DNA of 6,419 nt from the NCBI GenBank assembly GCA_002413145.1, contig DHWK01000048.1:1-6419 (forward strand), in the 5' to 3' direction. How positions within the stretch are numbered: position 1 is the first letter of the stretch; the number at the start of each line of letters is the position of its first letter. Positions 1 to 5,413 of the stretch are shown here, piece after piece. The DNA comes from a bacterium UBP12_UBA5184. GTDB taxonomy: Bacteria; Vulcanimicrobiota; Vulcanimicrobiia; Vulcanimicrobiales; Vulcanimicrobiaceae. Both the position numbers and the translations under genes were made by a program. The notes under the pieces were generated by a model that searched no databases, was not told where the DNA came from, and saw only the letters and a program-made list of their open reading frames with translations.

Positions 1-1
1 C

Positions 2-2632
2 TGGTGGGCTGGTTGGTATGGTCAGACGCTCGAACCACGGGCCGATGCCGATGCGCTCGACGCTGCGCGCGCGCGGGGCGCCGTTTCGCGCTACATCGCC
101 TACCTCGACGGCATCTCGCAATCGAGCTCGGAATACACTTCGGATATCGAGACGTTCCTCGACGCCTTTGCGGCGCGGTTGCCGGACGGGATGCGTTTGA
201 TCCGCGGGCTGATGGTCTATTCCGTTCTGAACCGGCCGCTCGATTCAGATCCGGTCTTCGCCGGTTTTTGGAAGTTTGTCGATACGATGCGCCTCACAAA
301 TCTCAATACTCTCTTGGGGATGTTCGTCAACTTGCGCAACGTGTTGATCGTCGCCGTCTCCGCCGACGAACGCTACGGGCCGCTCTACAATTTCGGAATC
401 GCTCGGCTCGTCTACGACGCACTGGAGGCCGACGGCTACGATCGGCACAGCGGCGTCCCGGTGACGTTGATCGGTTACAGCGGCGGCGGTCAGATGGCCG
501 CCGCTTCGGCGGCGGTGCTCAAGCGCGCGATCGACGCGCCGATCGACGTGATCTCCCTGGGTGGCGTCATGAGCGGAAACTCACGCTTCCTCGATCTCGA
601 GCACTTGTACCATCTCGTCGGTTCGAAGGACCACGTGCAAATACTCGGGCCGATCATGTTTCCGTCGCGCTGGAAGATCTTCGCGCTCTCGTATTGGAAC
701 CGCGCCGTCCACTTGGGACGGATCACGTTCATTCCGCTCGGGCCGGTCGGCCATCAAGTCCCCGGTGGGATGCTCGATCCGCAGGCCGTCCTCCCCGACG
801 GACGCACGAATCTCGGCCAAACGCTCGAGATCATCGATCGCATCCTGCGCGGCCGCTGGATGGCTCCGCCGGCTGCGCCGCAGAAGCAGAGCAACTACGC
901 TCGCTACGTCCAAGCTGCCTGGAACCGGCCGGAAGCCTATCCGCTCGATGCGGCGGTGGACGCGGAACGATATCGGCCAATCGGAGCGTGGATGGGCCGG
1001 CTGGTCCTCCCGAAACTCGACGAGCGTTTTCCGAGCGGCGGCGCCTGGTTCGAGGTGCATCACGCCGCCGATCCGTACGCCGATCTCGTCGGCCGCACGG
1101 TGAGGTTGTTGTGGAGCGACGATCCTTCGGTGCAAGCGCTCGTGCGTGCGGTGACGCGGGATGTCAATTTCAGCGCCGAAGCCGAGTATGCGAGCAGCGC
1201 CAAGGGGTTGGTGATGCCGGTTCGCCTCAACGGACGGCGGCTCGTCGATCCGCTCGAATCGCTTGCAGGCGCGCATCCGGACGACGACGTCGTCGTGATG
1301 TTGAGCGGCCCCGTCGAGGTGCGCGGCGACGGCGCCGTCGCGGAGCTGCACATTACGCGGCATCCCGTCCAAATCACCGGCCGCTACTATGGCTTGCTCC
1401 GATTCATCGAATCCCTCGGCGACGAGCGCTTTCGCGTGACGCACTTCAACCGCGCCTCACGCGAGTTCGACGGACCGGAAGAGAGGGTGCGGCTCCCCCA
1501 GCCGGTCGTCGATCGGGACGCGCGCGCGCCGTCGAGCACGCGCGGGCTCGAACGTTCGCCGCTCAACGCCGAGGGCTGGTACGCATACGGCGCGCCGGAC
1601 GCGGGCGGCACGTTCGTCGTCCGCGCCCTCGCGCCGCGCGCGTTGCTGCGGCTCGAGCCCGACGCGGTCCGGCCGGGGGGTCCGGGCGCGTATGCGGCAG
1701 TGCGGAAATTGTCGTGGGGTGACATCGTCGCTAGAAAAGGGACGGTGCGTTCGATGCTGTTCGGCGGCCGGCCGTCGGATTGGAGCGTCGGCGATAAGGC
1801 ACTCCTGGTGCACGTCTACGGTGGAATCGGCGGCGCGCAGCGCGAGAAGGAGGCCTCGTCCTTCATCTACTTCGGTCATTTCGCGTACGGGCTAGCCGAG
1901 GTCGTACTCGATCCGCTTGCCGGCGAGAGGCGTTTCGAGATCTCTTACTATCAAGTGTACACGCAGAACGGCGACGGTCTGACGGCCGGCGCCCTGCATT
2001 GGTCCCGCTACCTGGGCGACCGCCAGTTCGGCTGGTCCGGCTTGCGCCCGGTCTGCGACCTGCTCTTGGATTTGGACGCATTTGACGAAGATTTCAACAT
2101 CGAGGGGACGCGTCAACCTTCGGCTCTCTCGGGCTTGATCGCGCAGCTCGAAGCGATGACGGCGCGCTACCGCATCGGCGATGGAACGGGTGGCACGTTT
2201 GTCGGGCCGGCCAACAATTGTTCGCAAGACGCCAATCACGCGCTGTTCTCGACGCTACGCCAATTGCAGACGTTCGTGGAAGGACGTCCGCGCTACGAGC
2301 AGTGGTCGACTGGGGGCGCGAGCGACGCCGAGCGCTATAGAAGCTTAGTGCGGCTCAAGGCAGACCTCACGCGTCGCTTGCAGCCGTTCGGGAGTCCGCG
2401 GCCCGACTGGAGCACCAACGAATTCAATCTTGGCACGACGTTGCAGGACGCACCGCTGCAGAGTATCCTGAACGGGCTCATGAGCTGGCGCGTGCTGCTG
2501 CCGCGGCTCGCCGGCGACACGATCCTTGGCGCGTTTCTGCGTAACGGTGCGGCGGTGTGGCTGCTCGCTATCGACCAGATCGGTGGCGAACATCCCGAGG
2601 TCGAGCCAGTCGCACCGACGACCCTCTTCTAG
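2..2632 (+). CDS. Large alpha/beta-hydrolase protein with a second His/Cys-motif region; 5' end outside window
   Basis: The reading frame is open from the left edge to a TAG at 2630-2632, giving 876 residues with no start in view. The TTG at 179 is internal, because protein-like sequence continues upstream of it (WWAGWYGQ, then RYIAYLDGI). Residues about 35-285 look like an alpha/beta hydrolase: GYSGGGQ with candidate nucleophile Ser160 (codon 479-481), GSKD with Asp210 (629-631) and PVGH with His251 (752-754), in the canonical order. The rest, about 285-876, is a second region containing VHVYGGIGG, GHFAYG (His626), ARYRIGDGTG, NCSQD (Cys740) and a C-terminal PVAPTTLF. From memory, this layout resembles large cyanobacterial proteins annotated as hypothetical or 'predicted Abi (CAAX) family protease'. 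No CPBP membrane domain is visible here. The substrate is unknown. Membrane association is possible if the missing N-terminus carries helices. I am confident it is a real gene, moderately confident of the hydrolase call, and unsure of its role. Confidence 0.88.
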   Translation, partial: WWAGWYGQTLEPRADADALDAARARGAVSRYIAYLDGISQSSSEYTSDIETFLDAFAARLPDGMRLIRGLMVYSVLNRPLDSDPVFAGFWKFVDTMRLTNLNTLLGMFVNLRNVLIVAVSADERYGPLYNFGIARLVYDALEADGYDRHSGVPVTLIGYSGGGQMAAASAAVLKRAIDAPIDVISLGGVMSGNSRFLDLEHLYHLVGSKDHVQILGPIMFPSRWKIFALSYWNRAVHLGRITFIPLGPVGHQVPGGMLDPQAVLPDGRTNLGQTLEIIDRILRGRWMAPPAAPQKQSNYARYVQAAWNRPEAYPLDAAVDAERYRPIGAWMGRLVLPKLDERFPSGGAWFEVHHAADPYADLVGRTVRLLWSDDPSVQALVRAVTRDVNFSAEAEYASSAKGLVMPVRLNGRRLVDPLESLAGAHPDDDVVVMLSGPVEVRGDGAVAELHITRHPVQITGRYYGLLRFIESLGDERFRVTHFNRASREFDGPEERVRLPQPVVDRDARAPSSTRGLERSPLNAEGWYAYGAPDAGGTFVVRALAPRALLRLEPDAVRPGGPGAYAAVRKLSWGDIVARKGTVRSMLFGGRPSDWSVGDKALLVHVYGGIGGAQREKEASSFIYFGHFAYGLAEVVLDPLAGERRFEISYYQVYTQNGDGLTAGALHWSRYLGDRQFGWSGLRPVCDLLLDLDAFDEDFNIEGTRQPSALSGLIAQLEAMTARYRIGDGTGGTFVGPANNCSQDANHALFSTLRQLQTFVEGRPRYEQWSTGGASDAERYRSLVRLKADLTRRLQPFGSPRPDWSTNEFNLGTTLQDAPLQSILNGLMSWRVLLPRLAGDTILGAFLRNGAAVWLLAIDQIGGEHPEVEPVAPTTLF

Positions 2633-3546
2633 CCGCCCATGCGAAGCGCGGCCGCCAGTCGAGCGCCGAGCTTGGCGTTGTTTTCGATCAGCGCCACGTT
2701 GGCGGCAAGGCTCCGGCCGCCGGTGAGCGCCGCGACTCGCTCGAGCAGAAACGGCGTGACCTCCTTACCGCGAACGCCGCGCGCGCGGCCCTCCTCGATC
2801 GCAGCCTCGATGCACGGACGCAGCTCGTCGCCGGGTATCTCGCTTGCCGCGGGGATCGGATTGGCGACCAGCGTTCCCCCGACGAGACCGAGAGACTTCT
2901 TGATCGCGAGAAAGCGCGCGATCGCTTCGACGGTGTCGAAGCGCAGGGGCGCCGCCAGACCGCTCGAGCGGCTCCAAAATGCGGGAAATTCGTCGCTACG
3001 GTAACAGATGACGGGGACGCCGCGGGTCTCAAGGGCCTCGAGCGTCTTCGCTAAGTCGAGGATCGCTTTTGCGCCCGCGCAGACGACGGCGATAGGCGTG
3101 AGGGCGAGTTCCTCGAGGTCGGCCGAGATGTCGAAGGTCGCCTCGGCGCCGCGATGGACTCCGCCGATTCCGCCGGTCACGAGGACCTCGATACCGGCGA
3201 GGTGGGCGCAGAACATCGTCGCCGCTACGGTGGTCGAGCCGTCAGTAGCGGCCGCGACGGCGAACGGGAGATCGGCGCGACTCAACTTGCGGACGTCCTT
3301 TACGCCGGCGAGCCGCTGCAATTGCGCGTCGTCGAGTCCGATGTGGATGTTCCCGCCGAGGATGCCGATCGTCGCCGGCGTCGCGCCCGACCCGCGCACG
3401 ATTCGCTCGACGCTACGGGCCGTCTCCAAGTTTTCCGGATACGGCATACCGTGCGTGAGAATCGTCGTCTCGAGGGCGACGATCGGCCGGTTCGCGCTTT
3501 GCGCCGCGAGGACGTCGGCGCCGAAAATGAGTTCCGGAGCGACGAT
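2629..3546 (-). CDS. psuG: Pseudouridine-5'-phosphate glycosidase (PsuG/YeiN family), non-canonical start
   Basis: This cytoplasmic enzyme reversibly cleaves the C-glycosidic bond of pseudouridine 5'-phosphate to uracil and ribose 5-phosphate. The family match is clear along the whole length: ALETTILTHGMPYPEN, RKLSRADLP, TGGIGGVHRGAE, FDISADL, CAGAKAILD, VANPIP, GKEVTPFLL and a C-terminal ENNA. By alignment from memory with E. coli PsuG (Glu31, Lys93, Asp149, Lys166), the equivalents are Glu26, Lys87, Asp143 and Lys160, with Lys160 as the imine-forming lysine. The first in-frame ATG (3445-3447) would remove Glu26 and the ALETTI motif, so it cannot be the start of a working enzyme. No ATG, GTG or TTG lies further upstream. 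I extend to the ATC at 3544-3546, which overlaps the upstream stop (TAATC) and has AGG eight bases before it. That gives 305 residues, near the 312 of E. coli. A second option is ATT at 3526-3528. No psuK or psuT is in view. Confidence 0.9.
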   Translation of the reverse strand: MVAPELIFGADVLAAQSANRPIVALETTILTHGMPYPENLETARSVERIVRGSGATPATIGILGGNIHIGLDDAQLQRLAGVKDVRKLSRADLPFAVAAATDGSTTVAATMFCAHLAGIEVLVTGGIGGVHRGAEATFDISADLEELALTPIAVVCAGAKAILDLAKTLEALETRGVPVICYRSDEFPAFWSRSSGLAAPLRFDTVEAIARFLAIKKSLGLVGGTLVANPIPAASEIPGDELRPCIEAAIEEGRARGVRGKEVTPFLLERVAALTGGRSLAANVALIENNAKLGARLAAALRMGG

Positions 3547-3557
3547 TAGATGAGCCT
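3544..3557 (-). promoter_or_regulatory. TAATC stop/start junction and weak Shine-Dalgarno for psuG
   Basis: The stop codon of the upstream secreted-protein gene (TAA, 3548-3546) overlaps by one base the ATC (3546-3544) where the conserved PsuG reading begins. A short AGG lies at 3557-3555, eight bases before the ATC. TAATG is a common translational-coupling junction, and TAATC differs from it by one base. This suggests either coupled initiation at a rare AUC codon, a start-codon mutation, or a base-calling error. Confidence 0.5.
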
Positions 3558-4190
3558 GATGCGCATGACCATCTGGGCGTGTGAATCCAGCCCCGACGTC
3601 CCGGGTTGCGTCGCATGATCGCCGCCGTCGCTGTTGTAGACGAGGAAGATTCGGTCGGCGGCCGAGAGATGATAGGGGGTCGTGACGTAGAGGTCGGCCG
3701 TCCCCAGCGGCGTCGTGACGAACGTGTTGCTCGTCCCGGTCCCGTCGAGGGGGACCAAAGTGCCAGTCCCCGGCGTGAGGCTGAAGAGGCTATAATGCCC
3801 CGATTCTTTCAACGCGACGAAGCCGAAGTGCAGCCGGTCGCCGGTGCCCGCGGCGGCGCTGTCGACGGTCCCGGCCGCGCCGAGCCATTTCCCGAGATTA
3901 AACCCCAGCGCTCGACCGTTGGCGTTAAAGAGCGCCGACGTCCGGTCATCGCTCGCGAGATTTGCGGGACGGTAAGCGGCGGCGTGCGCGATGTTCTGCG
4001 CGTCCGGTCCGGCCGGCGCGCTCGCGTCCCGAACGAAGACTTGCGGGTCGATCGATTGCTGCGTCCGATCGGCGTAGAACGCGGCGTGCGTCATGAACAG
4101 CCAATGCTGCTCTTGCGCGCGCGGGGCGCCGGTCGTCGCGAACGTCACCACAGCGAGCGCGGCCACGAAAGCGAGAAAGGGTGTACGCAT
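3546..4190 (-). CDS. Secreted protein of unknown function, 214 aa
   Basis: I do not recognise the family. The ATG start is well supported, with GGAGGT six bases upstream (4197-4202). Residues 1-25 form a clear Sec signal peptide: MR, then a hydrophobic core through about residue 20, with possible cleavage after Ala22 or Ala25. The mature part of about 190 residues has no cysteine, no further membrane segment and no catalytic motif that I can identify. It is rich in Thr, Gly, Ala and Asp, with strand-like stretches such as HFGFVALKESGHYSLFSL, VPLDGTG and IFLVYNSDGG, suggesting an extracytoplasmic beta-sandwich. The C-terminus is MVMRIRLI. Its stop codon overlaps the apparent beginning of psuG, so the two are probably cotranscribed and may be translationally coupled. 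A functional link between an exported protein and pseudouridine breakdown is not obvious. Confidence 0.85.
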   Translation of the reverse strand: MRTPFLAFVAALAVVTFATTGAPRAQEQHWLFMTHAAFYADRTQQSIDPQVFVRDASAPAGPDAQNIAHAAAYRPANLASDDRTSALFNANGRALGFNLGKWLGAAGTVDSAAAGTGDRLHFGFVALKESGHYSLFSLTPGTGTLVPLDGTGTSNTFVTTPLGTADLYVTTPYHLSAADRIFLVYNSDGGDHATQPGTSGLDSHAQMVMRIRLI

Positions 4191-4300
4191 CGGGTAACCT
4201 CCGTTGAGTTTTCTCGTTCCCGCGCACGCCGAATCGCTAACCTGCGAACGGCGTCGCGGGCTTTCTTGCCCTGCTGGGAAGCGAGTCGGAGGAGGCCGGC
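4191..4300. other. Intergenic gap between the H1-like gene and the secreted-protein gene
   Basis: This 110-base gap separates two minus-strand genes. It holds the Shine-Dalgarno noted separately, a GGCCGGCC palindrome at 4294-4301 touching the stop of the H1-like gene, and a small GGGC/GCCC hairpin at 4258-4271. The hairpin stem is only four base pairs and has no T tract, so I do not call a terminator. No convincing -35/-10 pair is visible, although a promoter for the downstream pair would be expected here. Confidence 0.4.
4197..4202 (-). promoter_or_regulatory. Strong Shine-Dalgarno for the secreted-protein gene
   Basis: The minus strand reads GGAGGT six bases before the ATG at 4190-4188, a near-ideal match to the anti-Shine-Dalgarno sequence. 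It fixes the start of the 214-residue protein. Confidence 0.8.
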
Positions 4301-4675
4301 CTAGCCTTCGTCTTTGCGAGCGTTGGCCTTGGAGGAACGGCGAGTGCGGCTAGGCTGCCCGGTAGCGGGATCGAGCCGGTCCATGATCTCCTCGACCGTC
4401 GACGCGCCTTCTTGCAGTATCTGACCGACCTGCTTTGTCGTGTGTGCGACTTGGCGCACCGTCTTCGAAGCGCGTTTCGCTCCGCGCTTCGCGCCACTAA
4501 CGGCTTTTTTGGCTCCGCTAACGGCTTTTTTCGCTCCGCTCACGGCTTTGCCGGCCGTCCGCGCGCCCTTCTTGAGCGCCGCTGCGGCGACTTTGCGGGC
4601 TCCGGCTTTGCGCCCCTTGCGCTTGCCGCCCGACTTCTTTGCGGTTCTTTTCTTGCGGGTTTTCTTACGTGCCAT
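4301..4675 (-). CDS. Histone H1-like lysine/alanine-rich nucleoid protein, 124 aa
   Basis: A very basic, low-complexity protein that begins MARKKTRKKR. Residues 1-75 are almost entirely Lys, Arg, Ala, Gly and Ser and include three consecutive AVSGAK(K/R) heptads (about residues 44-64), followed by GAKRASK. This resembles eukaryotic H1 tails and bacterial H1-like proteins such as chlamydial Hc1 or the tails of some HU proteins. Residues about 70-98 change character (VRQVAHTTKQVGQILQEG, then VEEIMDRL) and look like one amphipathic helix carrying the few acidic residues. The C-terminus is again basic but ends KDEG. The expected role is non-specific DNA or RNA binding and chromosome compaction; this is inference from composition, since such sequences have little alignable homology. 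The Shine-Dalgarno is weak (AACGAG about seven bases before the ATG). It is probably its own transcription unit. Confidence 0.8.
   Translation of the reverse strand: MARKKTRKKRTAKKSGGKRKGRKAGARKVAAAALKKGARTAGKAVSGAKKAVSGAKKAVSGAKRGAKRASKTVRQVAHTTKQVGQILQEGASTVEEIMDRLDPATGQPSRTRRSSKANARKDEG
4494..4556. repeat. Three tandem 21-bp units inside the H1-like gene
   Basis: Three consecutive 21-base units start at 4494, 4515 and 4536. The first two differ at two positions (19/21 identical), and the third matches the second at 15/21. They lie in frame within the H1-like gene and encode its AVSGAK(K/R) heptads. The near-identity of units one and two suggests recent expansion by slippage or unequal exchange, so copy number may vary between strains. 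Confidence 0.85.
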
Positions 4676-4848
4676 GGATGGCTCGTTCCCCGAGAAGCGC
4701 GAATCTAACTCGATTTAGGTTCGCGCCGACGACCAGCGTTCGTGGGTCGCGTTTTCGTCTTGCTGCGGACGGCGCCCGACGCAGCCGTTCTTGGTGTCGC
4801 TGACGATGTAGCGTGAGGAATCGCTGCTGGAGCGCTGAGTCTCGCGCC
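4676..4848. other. Divergent intergenic region between H1-like gene and broken propeller gene
   Basis: These 173 bases separate the start of the minus-strand H1-like gene from the plus-strand ATG at 4849, so promoters for both should lie here or close by. I see no clear sigma-70-type pair. Part of it (about 4715-4820, minus strand) has codon-like base periodicity, reading RYIVSDTKNGCVGRRPQQ and ending at a TAA (4717-4715), but it has no nearby start codon. I treat this as an open question rather than a gene. Confidence 0.35.
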
Positions 4849-5297
4849 ATGCTGAAACGCTCGATCGGCCCGCTGCTCGCGGCGACGCTGCTGGCCTCAG
4901 CGCTCGCCGCCGCGCAAAGCCAACCCGGGACGGCGCAGCCGCGCGGCCGCGTCGCATCGCGAAGACGAGCGACGACGAGATTTGGTATTCCGATTACGGG
5001 CGCGGGTATCTCGGCCGGCTCGATCCCGCGACCGGCAAGGTCCTCGAATGGCCCTCGCCCGGCGGCCCGAAGTCGCGGCCCTACGGCCTCGCGGTCATCC
5101 ACGACGTCGTCTGGTACAGCGAGTCGGGCGTCGAACCCAACACGATCGTTCGCTTCGACCCGAAGACCGAGAAATTCCAGACCTGGACGATCCCCTCAGG
5201 CGGCGGCGTCGTGCGCAACGTGAGCGCGACGCGAGATGGAAATCTCGCGATCGCATGCAGCGGCGTCAACCGCATCGGCCTCGTCGAGATTCGTTAG
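4849..5297 (+). pseudogene. Broken Vgb-like (streptogramin lyase family) beta-propeller gene: signal peptide plus last blades, out of frame
   Basis: The ATG at 4849 opens a good Sec signal peptide (MLKRSIGPLLAATLLASA, then LAAAQSQP). In the same frame the sequence then turns into Arg/Ser/Pro-rich nonsense that stops near 5223. From about 4944 a different frame (codons starting at 4944, 4947 and so on) reads RPRRIAKTSDDEIWYSDY, GRGYLGRLDPATGKV, EWPSPGG, VVWYSESGVEPNTIVRFDP, QTWTIPSGGGVVRN and ACSGVNRIGLVEIR, ending at TAG 5295-5297. This second reading is the conserved C-terminus of secreted Vgb/streptogramin-lyase-like seven-bladed propellers. Relatives run to roughly 330-350 residues (from memory), so about 190-200 residues of blades are missing between the two parts. 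An internal deletion with its junction near 4920-4946 explains both the loss and the frame change. A false join in assembly would look the same. As written it cannot fold into a propeller. Confidence 0.8.
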
Positions 5298-5380
5298 TTC
5301 GCGCGGTTTCCGCGATCCGACCGAGGGCCGGGCAAGGCGAGCGCTCGTTGAGGTGTCGGACTTTCGGGTAAGTGGTCCTA

Positions 5381-5399
5381 GAGCCCCAAAAAGGGGCTC
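5381..5399 (+). promoter_or_regulatory. Perfect 7-bp hairpin just upstream of the ribosome binding site
   Basis: GAGCCCC (5381-5387), a loop of five A, then GGGGCTC (5393-5399) form a perfect GC-rich stem. It ends one base before the AAAGAGGT ribosome binding site and 14 bases before the TTG start. No T tract follows, so it does not look like an intrinsic terminator for the upstream remnant. Its position suggests a leader-mRNA element that affects stability or ribosome access. Confidence 0.55.
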
Positions 5400-5400
5400 G

Positions 5401-5408
5401 AAAGAGGT
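5401..5408 (+). promoter_or_regulatory. Shine-Dalgarno that selects the TTG start at 5414
   Basis: AAAGAGGT sits with its last G of GAGG six bases before the TTG at 5414. It supports TTG 5414 over the in-frame GTG at 5372, which has no comparable site. The GTG would also add a 14-residue charged extension in front of the signal peptide, encoded across the hairpin. Confidence 0.75.
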
Positions 5409-5413
5409 CGACC

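Larger units (their letters stand above)
5298..5413. other. Leader region between the broken propeller gene and the stalk-domain gene
   Basis: This 116-base gap must contain the promoter and leader of the downstream gene. It includes the hairpin at 5381-5399 and the Shine-Dalgarno at 5401-5408. A TTGAGG at 5348-5353 could be a -35 box, but no good -10 lies at the right spacing, so no promoter is called. Confidence 0.4.

Noticed and set aside
581..1444. 287-residue minus-strand open frame inside the hydrolase gene
   Set aside because: His/Arg-rich low-information sequence antisense to clearly conserved hydrolase sequence, with no recognisable motif.
4..1722. 572-residue open frame on the plus strand overlapping the hydrolase gene
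   Set aside because: It is Arg/Ala/Gly-rich with no family motifs. It is a frame shadow of the real gene, a common effect at high GC.
4258..4271. GGGC/GCCC hairpin as a terminator
   Set aside because: The stem is only four base pairs and no T tract follows on either strand.
4500..4535. Runs of six A on the coding strand of the H1-like gene as a programmed frameshift site
   Set aside because: The runs encode in-frame Lys-Lys, do not form a proper X-XXY-YYZ heptamer in frame, and the frame continues normally to a sensible C-terminus.
4665..5102. 145-residue minus-strand open frame across the propeller remnant
   Set aside because: It runs antisense to both the signal peptide and the propeller blades and shows no protein-like motifs. 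Only the separate frame at 4715-4820 looked worth noting.
4813..5223. 136-residue plus-strand protein taken at face value
   Set aside because: Only the signal peptide part from 4849 looks real. After about 4945 the sequence is out of frame with the conserved propeller reading.
5348..5374. TTGAGG and TAAGTG as a sigma-70 promoter
   Set aside because: The spacing is about 15 bases and the -10 match is poor, so it is not strong enough to call.
5372..5413. GTG start for the stalk-domain protein
   Set aside because: No Shine-Dalgarno, it reads through the hairpin, and it puts a charged extension before an otherwise ideal signal peptide. TTG 5414 fits better.
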